Assembly: GCA_031425195.1 (NCBI GenBank) | Contig: JANPIX010000006.1 | Coordinates: 83,231-147,230 of the forward strand | Length of the DNA: 64,000 bases | Reading direction: 5' to 3' | Origin: JANPIX01 sp031425195 | GTDB lineage: Bacteria > Pseudomonadota > Alphaproteobacteria > Rhodobacterales > Rhodobacteraceae | Shown here: positions 43,805-52,917 of the stretch, piece by piece | How positions within the stretch are numbered: the first letter of the stretch is position 1 | How the letters are laid out: every line of letters begins with the position of its first letter | Notes under the pieces: model-generated | The model's input: the letters and a program-made list of their open reading frames with translations, nothing else | Databases searched by the model: none | What the model was told of the DNA's origin: nothing | Translations under genes and position numbers: made by a program

Positions 43805-44527
43805 TCAGGCCGATTGTGACCGACACAATTCCAAGAATCGCCCGGCATCGCGCAATCCTTGCTGGCGAAATGCTTCGGCGGCGACGGCATCTTCGTCGCT
43901 TCCCCACATTTCGGCCTGCCAGATTTCATCAATGCGCGACAGTTCCCAAGCCGATTCGACGGTCAGGCGGCCCATCAAAATCGCCAGACCAAGAACCAGC
44001 GAACCTGTGATGGCCACCAGATCATGGCAGGCGGCAAGTTCGAACGGCGACAGGGCATGCACCCGCCGCGCCAGTGCCGCGAGGCTGGCATCGGGCTGCG
44101 GAACCGGCATGACACCGTAGGTGACGACAAGCGGGGCAGACAGGTGTTGTGCCGCCCAATCAACCAGAGGGGTCCAGGCGATCGCCTGCCGTTCGATAAG
44201 GGCCTCGGGTGCGGTAGCGCGATAGCACAGCAGATCACTGCCCCCGTAGGCCGCGATCATGTTGGCCACTTCGGCAAACTGCGGGGTGACCTTGTCGATG
44301 GCGGAATTGGCCATCCGTGTCATGGGCATGCGGGCCGGATCAATCTTGCCGGTCTGGGCCTGCCATTCGTCGGCAATGGCCGTGGCCAAGGCCAAGGTCG
44401 GCACATGCAGGGGTGATTTCAGCGGCGTGCGTACAGGCCTGGCATCAAGCTGCACGGTAAAGGCGTCACCTGCTGCGACAGCCTCGGCCTGTTTCCAGAA
44501 CCGTTTCGGAGCCCAGCCGCCCGTCAT
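43805..44527 (-). CDS. ATP12 family F1-ATPase assembly chaperone
   Basis: A 240-residue ATP12-family protein; mitochondrial ATP12 chaperones the F1 alpha subunit, and alphaproteobacteria have homologues. Family features: 'RFWKQAEAVAAGDAFTVQLD' near residues 9-28, 'RPVRTPLKSPLHVPT' near 30, 'ADEWQAQTGKIDPARMPMTR' near 52-71 and 'SDLLCYRA' near 97. Its start overlaps the rluC stop by 4 bases. The F0 operon is in the same window but 30 kb away. Confidence 0.92.
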   Translation of the reverse strand: MTGGWAPKRFWKQAEAVAAGDAFTVQLDARPVRTPLKSPLHVPTLALATAIADEWQAQTGKIDPARMPMTRMANSAIDKVTPQFAEVANMIAAYGGSDLLCYRATAPEALIERQAIAWTPLVDWAAQHLSAPLVVTYGVMPVPQPDASLAALARRVHALSPFELAACHDLVAITGSLVLGLAILMGRLTVESAWELSRIDEIWQAEMWGSDEDAVAAEAFRQQGLRDAGRFLELCRSQSA

Positions 44528-45570
44528 GCAAGATCCGTGAACGGATCGGCTGGAACATCGCGTTCCTTCCAGTCAAGCGTTTTCCAGCTTTTGGCCATAT
44601 GCTCGGGCAGGGGCGCGGTAAACGTCATCGCGACTTTGGTGATGGGATGTTCGATGGTGATGCTGCGGGCATGCAGGTGCAGTTTGCGGCTGATGTCGCC
44701 GCCAATGGATGCACCCCAGCCGTCGCCCGCGTTTTCGGTGGACGATCCGCCGTATTTGCCGTCACCGATGATCGGATGGCCGATTTCGGCCATATGCGCG
44801 CGCAACTGATGGGTGCGGCCCGTGACCGGTTCCAGCGCCATCCACGACAGGCGGCTGCCCAGAAACCAAAGAGTGAAGTAATCGGTCTGCGCCCGTTTCG
44901 CCAAGGGGAAGTCGGCCAGTTTGGCGGGATGCACACACTGCATCTTTTCACCCTCGCCGCCGCGCCCATGCCCCGGAGCCTTCATCAGGCCATACTTGAT
45001 CGACCCCTGTTTCGGGTTCGGAACGCCAGCCACCAGCGCCCAATAGATCTTGCGGGCCGCGCGGTGTCGCAGCGCCTCGGACAGGGCACGGGCAACGCGG
45101 TCGGTGCGGGCCAGCATCAGGACACCGGATGTATCCTTGTCGAGCCGGTGGACCAGCTTTGGCCGGTCTTTATAGCCAAACTTGAGCGCTTCGGTCAGGC
45201 CATCGACATGGCGGTCGCCCTGCCCCGACCCCCCCTGCGACGCCAGCCCGCAGGGTTTGTTCAGAATGATGATGTGGTCATCCTTGAACATGACGGCGGC
45301 CTGAATCATGGCCGCATCACCCTTTGTGACCCCGCCTGTCAGGGGCCGCGACGGGGCGTCACCGGTGGGCAATGGCGGGATCCGGATTTCCATTCCGGGT
45401 GACACGCGATCAGCGGCCTTGGCGCGTCCGCCGTTCACCCGCACCTGCCCGGTGCGGCACATTTTTTCGACCGCGCCTTGGGTGATCTGCGGGAAACGGC
45501 GTTTGAACCAGCGATCAAGCCGCTGTTCGCCTTCGTCCACACTTACCGTCAGAAGTTTTACGTCGCTCAT
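44524..45570 (-). CDS. rluC: RluA/RluC family 23S rRNA pseudouridine synthase
   Basis: A 348-residue pseudouridine synthase with an N-terminal S4-like domain ('EGEQRLDRWFKRRFPQI', 'KMCRTGQVRVNGGR') and the catalytic domain with 'VHRLDKDTSGVLMLART' near residue 170, where the Asp attacks, and 'RTHQLRAHMAEIGHPIIGD' near 286. RluC modifies 23S U955/2504/2580; the exact target here is inferred. ATG 45570 lies in the crcB stop (4-base overlap). Confidence 0.92.
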   Translation of the reverse strand: MSDVKLLTVSVDEGEQRLDRWFKRRFPQITQGAVEKMCRTGQVRVNGGRAKAADRVSPGMEIRIPPLPTGDAPSRPLTGGVTKGDAAMIQAAVMFKDDHIIILNKPCGLASQGGSGQGDRHVDGLTEALKFGYKDRPKLVHRLDKDTSGVLMLARTDRVARALSEALRHRAARKIYWALVAGVPNPKQGSIKYGLMKAPGHGRGGEGEKMQCVHPAKLADFPLAKRAQTDYFTLWFLGSRLSWMALEPVTGRTHQLRAHMAEIGHPIIGDGKYGGSSTENAGDGWGASIGGDISRKLHLHARSITIEHPITKVAMTFTAPLPEHMAKSWKTLDWKERDVPADPFTDLA

Positions 45571-45944
45571 GCCAATACCGCCCGGGTCAACAGGCTTGCT
45601 ACAGCCAATGCAAAGATCGAAAGCCCCACCGAAGCGATCAAGTAGCCCGCCGCCGTCATCATCTGCCCGCGTTCCCACAGGGTGACAGTATCAAGCGAAA
45701 AGGCCGAAAATGTCGTGAACCCGCCCAGCACACCCGTGGTCAGGAACGGACCAAGGCGCAGCCCGCCCTTGTGCGCCGCCAACGTGGCCAGCACGCCCAT
45801 CAGGAACGAACCGAGGATGTTCACAAATATTGTGGACACCGGAAAGCCCGTGCCGAACAGACGCACGGCGCCAAGGTTCGACAGGTGACGCAAGGACGCG
45901 CCGATAGCGCCACCAAGGGCAACTTGTGCAAAGGTCAGGATCAT
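45567..45944 (-). CDS. crcB: Fluoride ion transporter CrcB/Fluc
   Basis: A 125-residue Fluc-type fluoride channel with four membrane helices. Markers are 'GGAIGASLRHLSN' near residue 11, 'FVNILGSFLMGVLATL' near 36 and 'GVLGGFTTFSAFSLDT' near 70, the last holding the pore Phe/Thr residues. No fluoride riboswitch was recognised in the 77 bases upstream. ATG 45944 follows AAAGGA. Confidence 0.94.
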   Translation of the reverse strand: MILTFAQVALGGAIGASLRHLSNLGAVRLFGTGFPVSTIFVNILGSFLMGVLATLAAHKGGLRLGPFLTTGVLGGFTTFSAFSLDTVTLWERGQMMTAAGYLIASVGLSIFALAVASLLTRAVLA

Positions 45945-46021
45945 TCGGGTTCCTTTGGGCCGCACCGACGCGGTTGTCAACCAATGCAGGGGAAATCATG
46001 ATTTTTCCGCGAAAAATCGCC

Positions 46022-47335
46022 TTATCCGTCCTGTCGTTTGGCGCGTAATTTGACAAAGTAATCGACCCGCTTTTTCAACTCACGCTCGAAACCACGGTCG
46101 GCAGGGGTGTAGTAGACCGGGCGCTTCATACCCTCGGGGAAATAGTTCTGACCTGAAAATCCGTCTTCGGCATCATGGTCATAGGCATAGCCCTTGCCAT
46201 AGCCGATGTCCTTCATCAGGCGCGTCGGCGCGTTGCGGATGTGTTTGGGCGGCGGCTCTGACCCCGTTTCGCGGGCGGCGGTGCGGGCCGCCTTGTAGGC
46301 CACATAGACGGCATTCGATTTCGGGGCCAAGGCCAGATAGACAAGCGCCTGTGCGAGGGCGAGTTCGCCTTCCGGCGACCCAAGACGTTCATAGGTCTGC
46401 CACGCGGCAAGGCAGATATCCTGCGCCTGCGGATCGGCAAGGCCGATATCCTCTACCGCCATGCGGGTGATACGGCGGGCCAGAAAACGTGGGTCTTCGC
46501 CGCCTTCCAGCATCCGCGCGAACCAGTAAAGTGCGGCGTCAGGGTCAGACCCGCGCACCGATTTGTGCAGCGCGCTGATGAGGTTATAGTGTTCTTCGCC
46601 CGATTTGTCGTATTTCGACGCACGCCGCATCAAACGCTGCGACAGCGCCTCGCGGTCCAACGGCGCATCCAGCCGCCAGGCCATTACCTGTTCAATCAGG
46701 TTGAGCGCGGCCCGTCCGTCACCGTCGGCCATGTCAAGCAGGGCATCGCGGGCATCGCCGGTCAGCGGGAGCGCGCGGGACAGTTCCTGTTCGGCACGCT
46801 GGGCCAGCAGTTCCAGATCGGTCAGCGTCAGACGATCCAGAACAATCACCTGCGCCCGCGACAGAAGCGCGGCGTTCAACTCAAAGCTGGGATTTTCCGT
46901 GGTGGCCCCGACGAGAAGGATCGTCCCATCCTCCATGTAAGGCAGGAAGCCGTCTTGCTGCGCCTTGTTGAAGCGGTGGATTTCGTCAACGAACAGCAGC
47001 GTCCCCTGCCCGTTCTGGCGACGCAGGCGTGCTGCGTCAAACACCTTGCGCAATTCCGGCACGCCGCTGAAGATGGCCGAAATCTGGATGAAAGTCAGGT
47101 CGGTTTCATCGGCAAGCAGTCGGGCGATGGTGGTTTTGCCCACGCCGGGCGGGCCCCAAAGGATGATCGATCCCAGACTGCGCGCGGCCAGCATCGCGCC
47201 AAGCGGGCCGTCGGGCGACAGGACCTTGGCCTGACCGATCACCTGGTCAAGCTTGCGCGGGCGCAAGCGGTCGGCCAAAGGGCGCGGTGCGTCAGGCGCG
47301 GGTGGCTTGTCGCCAAGGTCAAACAGATCGGGCAT
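46022..47335 (-). CDS. rarA: Replication-associated recombination protein A (RarA/MgsA)
   Basis: A 437-residue AAA+ ATPase that acts at stalled forks. Walker A 'GPPGVGKTTIARLLADE' is near residue 60, Walker B 'LLFVDEIHRFNKAQQ' near 112, sensor 1 'GATTENPSFELN' near 139, and the C-terminal tetramerisation region contains 'GQNYFPEGMKRPVYY' near 393. The length matches E. coli RarA. Confidence 0.95.
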   Translation of the reverse strand: MPDLFDLGDKPPAPDAPRPLADRLRPRKLDQVIGQAKVLSPDGPLGAMLAARSLGSIILWGPPGVGKTTIARLLADETDLTFIQISAIFSGVPELRKVFDAARLRRQNGQGTLLFVDEIHRFNKAQQDGFLPYMEDGTILLVGATTENPSFELNAALLSRAQVIVLDRLTLTDLELLAQRAEQELSRALPLTGDARDALLDMADGDGRAALNLIEQVMAWRLDAPLDREALSQRLMRRASKYDKSGEEHYNLISALHKSVRGSDPDAALYWFARMLEGGEDPRFLARRITRMAVEDIGLADPQAQDICLAAWQTYERLGSPEGELALAQALVYLALAPKSNAVYVAYKAARTAARETGSEPPPKHIRNAPTRLMKDIGYGKGYAYDHDAEDGFSGQNYFPEGMKRPVYYTPADRGFERELKKRVDYFVKLRAKRQDG

Positions 47336-47380
47336 CGCCTTAACCTAATGCGCCCGAGGGCAAACGGAAAGAACAGTCAC

Positions 47381-47415
47381 CAAAATGAAAAAGGCCCGCA
47401 TCGCTGCGGGCCCTT
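47381..47415 (-). terminator. Terminator of the alpha (rplQ) operon
   Basis: Minus strand: GGCCCGC (47393-47399 on +) pairs with GCGGGCC (47406-47412), loop of 6, followed by TTTTTCATTTT. It lies 22 bases past the rplQ stop. Confidence 0.85.
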
Positions 47416-47436
47416 CGAAAACAGTGGCAAAGGCGA

Positions 47437-47853
47437 TCAAGCCTCCGCTTCTTCCTTGGCCATACGCGCGATATCGGCAGCGCCTTTGGCCGAGGTGTCA
47501 CGATCAACGAATTCGATGATCGCCATCGGGGCCATGTCGCCATACCGGAAACCGGCCTTCATCACGCGGATGTAGCCGCCTGCGCGCGCCTGATAGCGCG
47601 GGCCAAGAATGGCGAACAGACGCTCCAGATGCCGGTCTTCCTTCAACTGGGCACCAGCCTGACGGCGGGCATGCAGATCGCCGCGTTTTGCGAGTGTGAT
47701 CAGCTTTTCAACGATCGGCCGCAGTTCTTTGGCCTTGGGAAGGGTCGTCTTGATCTGTTCGTGTTCGATCAGCGAACCCGCCATGTTGGCGAACATCGCC
47801 TTGCGGTGTTCGTGGGTCCGGTTCAGTTTGCGGTAACCGCTCGAGTGACGCAT
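47437..47853 (-). CDS. rplQ: 50S ribosomal protein L17
   Basis: A 138-residue L17 at the exit tunnel rim: 'MRHSSGYRKLNRTHEHRKAM' at the start, 'KAKELRPIVEKLITLAKRG' near residue 40. The C-terminal tail is Ala/Glu/Lys-rich. It closes the alpha operon after rpoA. Confidence 0.97.
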   Translation of the reverse strand: MRHSSGYRKLNRTHEHRKAMFANMAGSLIEHEQIKTTLPKAKELRPIVEKLITLAKRGDLHARRQAGAQLKEDRHLERLFAILGPRYQARAGGYIRVMKAGFRYGDMAPMAIIEFVDRDTSAKGAADIARMAKEEAEA

Positions 47854-47978
47854 GATAATCTCCTATCGTCTGTTTTACTTTGTCCGGCACGCCCTACGAT
47901 TGGGCGGCTCACCTTGGGGTCTTGTGACCCGTGTTTTCCCCGGCAGTCCGGGCATTTGTCGCTTGATGCGTAAACCTT

Positions 47979-48003
47979 GCACCCCGCCTTGTCGGCAGGG
48001 TGC
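47979..48003 (-). repeat. Hairpin between rpoA and rplQ
   Basis: GCACCC-C-GCC / GGC-A-GGGTGC with a 5-base loop, 12 bases after the rpoA stop. It lacks a T-tract, so it is more likely an mRNA processing or stabilising stem than a full terminator. Confidence 0.5.
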
Positions 48004-48015
48004 GGTTCACGCGCC

Positions 48016-49032
48016 TTAGAATTGATCTTCGAAGCGCTTGGCCAGATCTTCGATGTTTTCCGGCGGCCAGTCTTCCACGTCCATGCCCAGATGCAGACCC
48101 ATGCCCGACAGCACTTCCTTGATTTCATTCAAGGATTTACGGCCAAAGTTCGGGGTGCGAAGCATTTCAGCCTCGGTTTTCTGGATCAGGTCACCGATGT
48201 ACACTATGTTGTCGTTCTTCAGACAGTTTGCCGAACGCACGGAAAGTTCAAGCTCGTCAACTTTCTTGAGCAGCAGCGGATTGAATTCCAACCCATCGTC
48301 AACGTCATGACGCATCGCCGATTCCGGCTCGTCAAAGTTCACGAATACAGCCAGTTGGTCCTGCAGGATACGCGCAGCATAGGCCACGGCATCATCAGGC
48401 GTCAGGCTGCCGTCGGTTTCGATCTTCATCGTCAGCTTGTCATAGTCGAGCACCTGACCTTCGCGGGTCGGCGTCACTTCATAGCTGACCTTCTTGACCG
48501 GCGAATAGATCGCATCGATCGGGATCAACCCGATGGGCGCATCTTCCGGGCGGTTCTTGTCAGCAGCGACATAGCCTTTGCCAGTGTTGACGGTGAGTTC
48601 CATGAACACATCGGCACCGTCATCCAGATGGCAGATCACATGATCCTTGTTCAGAACCTCGATGCCATTCGATTCCGAAATGTCACCGGCGGTCACAACG
48701 CCCGGACCCTTGGCAGAAATCGACAGGCGTTTCGGCCCTTCGACTTCCATCTTCAGGCTGACGCCCTTTAGGTTCAGAACGATGTCGGTCACGTCTTCGC
48801 GAACACCAGCGACGCTTGAAAATTCGTGCAGCACGTTGTCGATCTGAACCGAGGTGATGGCCCCGCCCTGAAGCGACGACATCAGCACGCGGCGAAGGGC
48901 GTTGCCGAGTGTGAGGCCAAAGCCACGCTCCAGCGGTTCTGCGATCACGGTTGCGGTGCGGGCGGCATCATTGCCCGGCTTCACGACCAACTGTGTCGGC
49001 TTGATCAGTTCAGCCCAATTCTTGTGGATCAT
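48016..49032 (-). CDS. rpoA: DNA-directed RNA polymerase subunit alpha
   Basis: A 338-residue alpha subunit. The N-terminal assembly domain includes 'ERGFGLTLGNALRRVLMSS' near residues 33-51, and the C-terminal domain includes 'LELSVRSANCLKNDNIVYIG' near 262-281 and 'PNFGRKSLNEIKEVL' near 295, which bind UP elements and activators. rpsD is absent between rpsK and rpoA, as usual for alphaproteobacteria. Confidence 0.98.
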   Translation of the reverse strand: MIHKNWAELIKPTQLVVKPGNDAARTATVIAEPLERGFGLTLGNALRRVLMSSLQGGAITSVQIDNVLHEFSSVAGVREDVTDIVLNLKGVSLKMEVEGPKRLSISAKGPGVVTAGDISESNGIEVLNKDHVICHLDDGADVFMELTVNTGKGYVAADKNRPEDAPIGLIPIDAIYSPVKKVSYEVTPTREGQVLDYDKLTMKIETDGSLTPDDAVAYAARILQDQLAVFVNFDEPESAMRHDVDDGLEFNPLLLKKVDELELSVRSANCLKNDNIVYIGDLIQKTEAEMLRTPNFGRKSLNEIKEVLSGMGLHLGMDVEDWPPENIEDLAKRFEDQF

Positions 49033-49150
49033 CGTGTGGCCTCCATACTTGTCTGCTGCTCATGTCCAAAAGCGGCAGACGCCCGAGGATCATCAAATGA
49101 CGAAACCGGGCCGCACCAAAAATGATGCGCCCCGGCAATACCGTGCAACG

Positions 49151-49540
49151 TCAGACGCGGCGACGCTTTGGCGGCCGACAGCCGTTGTGGGCAAGCGGTG
49201 TAACATCGCGGATCGACGTGATGTTGAAACCAACTGCTGCCAAGGCACGAAGAGCCGATTCACGGCCCGAACCGGGGCCCTGCACTTCGACTTCGATGGT
49301 TTTTACGCCATGTTCCTGTGCCTTGCGGCCAGCATCTTCGGCAGCCATTTGCGCGGCATAAGGGGTCGATTTGCGCGAACCCTTGAAACCCATGGTGCCC
49401 GACGACGACCAGGCAATCGCGTTGCCTTGCACGTCGGAAATCAGGATTTTTGTGTTGTTGAACGACGAGTTAACATGCGCCACACCAGCGGCGATGTTCT
49501 TGCGTTCCTTTTTCTTCATACGGGTCTTGTCACGTGCCAT
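49151..49540 (-). CDS. rpsK: 30S ribosomal protein S11
   Basis: A 129-residue S11 of the platform: 'AHVNSSFNNTKILISDVQGN' near residues 20-39, 'SSGTMGFKGSRKSTPYAAQM' near 45-64 and the basic C-terminus 'NGCRPPKRRRV'. Located 12 bases after rpsM. Confidence 0.97.
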   Translation of the reverse strand: MARDKTRMKKKERKNIAAGVAHVNSSFNNTKILISDVQGNAIAWSSSGTMGFKGSRKSTPYAAQMAAEDAGRKAQEHGVKTIEVEVQGPGSGRESALRALAAVGFNITSIRDVTPLAHNGCRPPKRRRV

Positions 49541-49552
49541 GTTCAGCGCCCC

Positions 49553-49921
49553 TTATTTCTTCTTGCCGGCGATAGCCTTCGCCGGGCCTTTGCGCGTACG
49601 CGCGTTGGTATGGGTGCGCTGACCGCGAACGGGCAGACCACGACGATGACGAAGGCCGCGATAGCAGCCAAGATCCATCAGACGCTTGATGTTGATCGAG
49701 GTTTCACGACGCAGGTCACCTTCGACAGTGACATTCGCGTCGATGTATTCACGGATCGACAGCACTTCGGCATCCGACAACTGATTGACGCGGCGCGCGC
49801 GATCAATGCCAACGGATTCGCAGATCTGTTCCGCAATGAAGGGGCCGATGCCCGTGATGTAAGTCAATGCGATAGGTACCCGCTTTGCAGTCGGGATGTT
49901 GACGCCAGCAATACGTGCCAA
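49553..49921 (-). CDS. rpsM: 30S ribosomal protein S13
   Basis: A 122-residue S13 of the head domain: 'ARIAGVNIPTAKRVPIALTY' at the start, 'RGLRHRRGLPVRGQRTHTNA' near 92-111 and the basic tail 'KGPAKAIAGKKK'. Preceded by a candidate promoter and a leader of about 120 bases. Confidence 0.97.
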   Translation of the reverse strand: MARIAGVNIPTAKRVPIALTYITGIGPFIAEQICESVGIDRARRVNQLSDAEVLSIREYIDANVTVEGDLRRETSINIKRLMDLGCYRGLRHRRGLPVRGQRTHTNARTRKGPAKAIAGKKK

Positions 49922-50047
49922 ACGTGGCTTCCTTTTGGTTGCGGTTCCGTAGTGCCAGAACCTTTTTTCACAACAGACAGCGCCCGGCGGACACTGCCCT
50001 CTCTTATCCGCCTGGCAATGCCAGATTGATTCCCTTCGGGACGCTGT

Positions 50048-50076
50048 GCCTTAGGGCGTTTTTAATGGCCCGTCAA
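50048..50076 (-). promoter_or_regulatory. Candidate promoter of rpsM-rpsK-rpoA-rplQ
   Basis: Minus strand: TTGACG (50071-50076), 17 bases, TAAGGC (50048-50053). It lies in the 172-base adk-rpsM gap. The leader that follows contains CTGGCA-A-TGCCAG (50012-50024) and an interrupted GGTTC/GAACC pair near the rpsM start. Confidence 0.5.
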
Positions 50077-50093
50077 GGCAGCGCACCCGGCTT

Positions 50094-50741
50094 TCAGTGT
50101 CTGTCAAGAACTTTCGCGATGTCGGCTGACACGGCGTCCATTTCCGCCAACCCGTCGACTGTCGAAAGTTGCCCCTTGGCGTAGTAATACCCGATCAGGG
50201 GCGACGTATCGCGGTAATAGGCCAACATGCGCGTGCGCAGCGCCTCTTCCGTGTCATCGGCGCGGCGACGCAGATCATTTGAGCCGCAGACGTCGCAGAT
50301 GCCCGCCTGTTTCGTGGGGCGATTCTGGTCATGGTACACTTCACCGCAGTTGCCGCAGGTGTAGCGCCCAACGATCCGCGAGCGAAGTTCATCATCATCG
50401 ACGCGCAGTTCGACGACGGCATCAATCTTCTGCCCGACACCGTTGACCAGTGCCCCAAGTGCATCGGCCTGCTTGAGCGTGCGGGGAAAGCCATCGAAGA
50501 TGAACCCCGAACCGCCCAACGCAAGTTTTTCCGCGATCAGGCCAATCACGATTTCATCGGTGACAAGCTGACCGCGCGCCATGACATCGGCCACCTTGCG
50601 GCCCATTTCAGAACCGGAGTTCTGCGCAGCGCGCAGCATGTCACCCGTCGACAATTGCATCAACCCGCGGGTATCGACCAAACGTTTGGCCTGCGTGCCT
50701 TTGCCAGCACCCGGCGGACCCAGAAGAATGATGTTTGTCAT
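50094..50741 (-). CDS. adk: Adenylate kinase
   Basis: A 215-residue adenylate kinase (ATP + AMP to 2 ADP). The P-loop is 'LLGPPGAGKGTQAKRLVDT' near residue 6 and 'DGFPRTLKQADAL' near 83. The LID domain carries four cysteines in C-x2-C...C-x2-C spacing ('YTCGNCGEVYHDQ', 'GICDVCGSND'), so it is a zinc-binding long-form enzyme. ATG 50741 is used; the Shine-Dalgarno is weak. Its place after secY is conserved. Confidence 0.97.
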   Translation of the reverse strand: MTNIILLGPPGAGKGTQAKRLVDTRGLMQLSTGDMLRAAQNSGSEMGRKVADVMARGQLVTDEIVIGLIAEKLALGGSGFIFDGFPRTLKQADALGALVNGVGQKIDAVVELRVDDDELRSRIVGRYTCGNCGEVYHDQNRPTKQAGICDVCGSNDLRRRADDTEEALRTRMLAYYRDTSPLIGYYYAKGQLSTVDGLAEMDAVSADIAKVLDRH

Positions 50742-50755
50742 CAACCGGCCACCGC

Positions 50756-52117
50756 TCAGCGACGCGACGGGGCTTTGGTGGTTGACCCACGTTTGCGACC
50801 CCGCAGTTGCGACCGTTCAATCAACCCTTCGTACTGATGCGCCAGAAGATGCGACTGGATCTGGTTGATCGTGTCCATCGTCACCGACACGACGATCAGC
50901 ACCGACGTCCCGCCAAAGTAAAACGGGATAGAGAATTCATAGCGCAGGATTTCCGGCAGCAGACACACCAGCGCCAGATAGCCCGACCCCAGAACAAGAA
51001 CGCGGTTCACAACGTATTCCAGATACTCTTCCGTTTTCTTGCCGGGGCGAATGCCGGGCACAAACCCGTTCTGGTTTTTCAGATTGTCGGCCACGTCGTC
51101 GACCTTGAACGAAACGTTGTGCGTGTAGAAATACGAAAAGAATACGATTAATGCCGTGAAGAACAGCAGATGCAAAATCTGCCCTGGCCCCAGATAGGCC
51201 ATGATCGTCGACATGATCGGCCCGGAATTCTGCTGCGAAAACGCTGCAATCGTGGTCGGCAACAGCAACAGCGACGATGCAAAGATTGCCGGAATGACGC
51301 CCGCGGGGTTCACCTTGATCGGAAGGTGGCTGGAACCGCCGTCATAGACTTTCATCCCGACCTGACGCCGTGGATACTGAATATGGATCTTTCGCAGCGC
51401 CCGCTCCATGAACACGACGAAGGCCATCACGACGATCACCAGCACAATCACCCCAACGATCACCGCAGGCGAGATCGCACCCGACCGGCCCTGGCTGAGG
51501 AAGTTCGCCATGGCGGCCGGAATTTCGGCCACGATGCCCACAAAGATGATCAGCGAGATACCGTTGCCGATGCCGCGCGACGTGATCTGTTCGCCCAGCC
51601 ACATCAGGAACATCGTGCCGCCAACCAGCGTGATCACACAGGCAAGGCGGAAAAACATGCCCGGTTCATGCGCCAGATCGCCCGCTTCCAGGGAAACTGC
51701 GATACCCCAGGCCTGAAACGTGGCCAGAATGACGGTGAAATAGCGGGTGTACTGGTTGATCTTCTTGCGGCCCTGTTCGCCCTCTTTCTTGAGGGATTCC
51801 AGTTGCGGAACCATCGAGGTCAGCAGCTGGATGATGATCGAGGCGCTGATGTACGGCATGATCCCAAGGGCAAAGATCCCCATCCGGCTGATGGCACCGC
51901 CGGTGAACATGTTCAGGATGCCGCCGACGCCTGCGCCGATATCTTCGACAAATCCCTTGAGCGCCGTGCCGTCGATCCCCGGGACGGGGATGTAGGTGCC
52001 AAGCCGGTAAACAATCAGCAGGCCGATGGTGAAGAAAATGCGTTGGCGCAGTTCCGTCGCCTTGCCGAGTGTTCCCCAGCTAAGGTTGGCGGCCATTTGT
52101 TCGGCGGCTGATGCCAT
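50756..52117 (-). CDS. secY: Preprotein translocase subunit SecY
   Basis: A 453-residue channel subunit with ten predicted helices. Family markers: 'RIFFTIGLLIVYRLGTYIPV' near residues 26-45, 'GIMPYISASIIIQLL' near 84, 'GNGISLIIFVGIVAEIP' near 185 and the loop 'NQNGFVPGIRPGKKTEEYLE' near 349-368, which contacts SecA and the ribosome. It lies between rplO and adk as in most bacteria. Confidence 0.98.
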   Translation of the reverse strand: MASAAEQMAANLSWGTLGKATELRQRIFFTIGLLIVYRLGTYIPVPGIDGTALKGFVEDIGAGVGGILNMFTGGAISRMGIFALGIMPYISASIIIQLLTSMVPQLESLKKEGEQGRKKINQYTRYFTVILATFQAWGIAVSLEAGDLAHEPGMFFRLACVITLVGGTMFLMWLGEQITSRGIGNGISLIIFVGIVAEIPAAMANFLSQGRSGAISPAVIVGVIVLVIVVMAFVVFMERALRKIHIQYPRRQVGMKVYDGGSSHLPIKVNPAGVIPAIFASSLLLLPTTIAAFSQQNSGPIMSTIMAYLGPGQILHLLFFTALIVFFSYFYTHNVSFKVDDVADNLKNQNGFVPGIRPGKKTEEYLEYVVNRVLVLGSGYLALVCLLPEILRYEFSIPFYFGGTSVLIVVSVTMDTINQIQSHLLAHQYEGLIERSQLRGRKRGSTTKAPSRR

Positions 52118-52220
52118 GGGATTGTCTTTCTACAGAGTTGCGCCGCCGGACCGGCTTTCGGTCGGCGGCGCGGGAAAACCTGCAAAGGATGTATGCGGTC
52201 TTGCGACCACGAACAACCTC

Positions 52221-52712
52221 CTATTTGCGGACGGCTTTCACGAAAGCGGGCTTTGGAGCTTCCACTTTCAGGGTACCGCCAGCCTTTTCAACGGCCTCGA
52301 TGGCCGATGCAGAGGCGCCCGTGACGGACAGGTTCACCACAGAGGTAATCTCGCCCTTGCCCAGCACGCGGATACCGTCGCGCTTGTGGTTGGTTAGGCC
52401 GGCAGCCACGAGGATATCCTCGGTGATTTCGATCTGAACGTCCAGTTTGCCAGCGGCGATGAACTTCTGGATCAGGCCGAGGTTCACGACGGCATAGTCT
52501 TTCTGGTTCGGCTTGTTGAAGCCGCGCTTGGGCAGACGGCGGTACAGGGGCATCTGGCCGCCTTCATAGCCACCGATTGCCACGCCCGAACGTGATTTCT
52601 GACCCTTGATGCCGCGGCCTGCGGTCTTGCCCTTGCCCGAACCTGGGCCACGGGCGACACGCTTTTGCTTTTTCGCGGCACCGGCATTGTCTGCCAATTC
52701 ATTCAGTTTCAT
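52221..52712 (-). CDS. rplO: 50S ribosomal protein L15
   Basis: A 163-residue L15: 'MKLNELADNAGAAKKQKRVA' at the start, the Gly/Lys/Arg-rich 'RGPGSGKGKTAGRGIKGQKS' near 20-39 and 'GFNKPNQKDYAVVNL' near 68. ATG 52712 is preceded by AAAGGAG. It normally follows rpmD directly; here it is separated from it by about 1 kb and has its own promoter. Confidence 0.97.
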   Translation of the reverse strand: MKLNELADNAGAAKKQKRVARGPGSGKGKTAGRGIKGQKSRSGVAIGGYEGGQMPLYRRLPKRGFNKPNQKDYAVVNLGLIQKFIAAGKLDVQIEITEDILVAAGLTNHKRDGIRVLGKGEITSVVNLSVTGASASAIEAVEKAGGTLKVEAPKPAFVKAVRK

Positions 52713-52806
52713 GTCGCATTCTCCTTTGCCGGAACTGTCCCTGCTGCGACGGCGGGGGCAAACACGGCGTTTCTTGTTGATTCTGTGACGCAAGCCGCCA
52801 CCGCGG

Positions 52807-52835
52807 GCTATAGGGGAAGGTTGGAAACAGGGCAA
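52807..52835 (-). promoter_or_regulatory. Candidate promoter of the rplO-secY-adk segment
   Basis: Minus strand: TTGCCC (52830-52835), 17-base spacer ending CCTTCCCC, TATAGC (52807-52812), about 95 bases upstream of rplO. The same layout, including CCTTCCCC next to TATA, precedes rpmC, which strengthens both calls. Confidence 0.65.
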
Positions 52836-52917
52836 GAGGCAAGAAAGTCACCAGAGAAGGCTGGTCGACTGGATTCAAATGAGTGATGTGACGATTACGA
52901 TGAACTAAAGCGTGCCA

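Noticed and set aside
45945..46021. Possible fluoride riboswitch upstream of crcB
   Set aside because: The 77-base gap shows no recognisable fluoride aptamer core.
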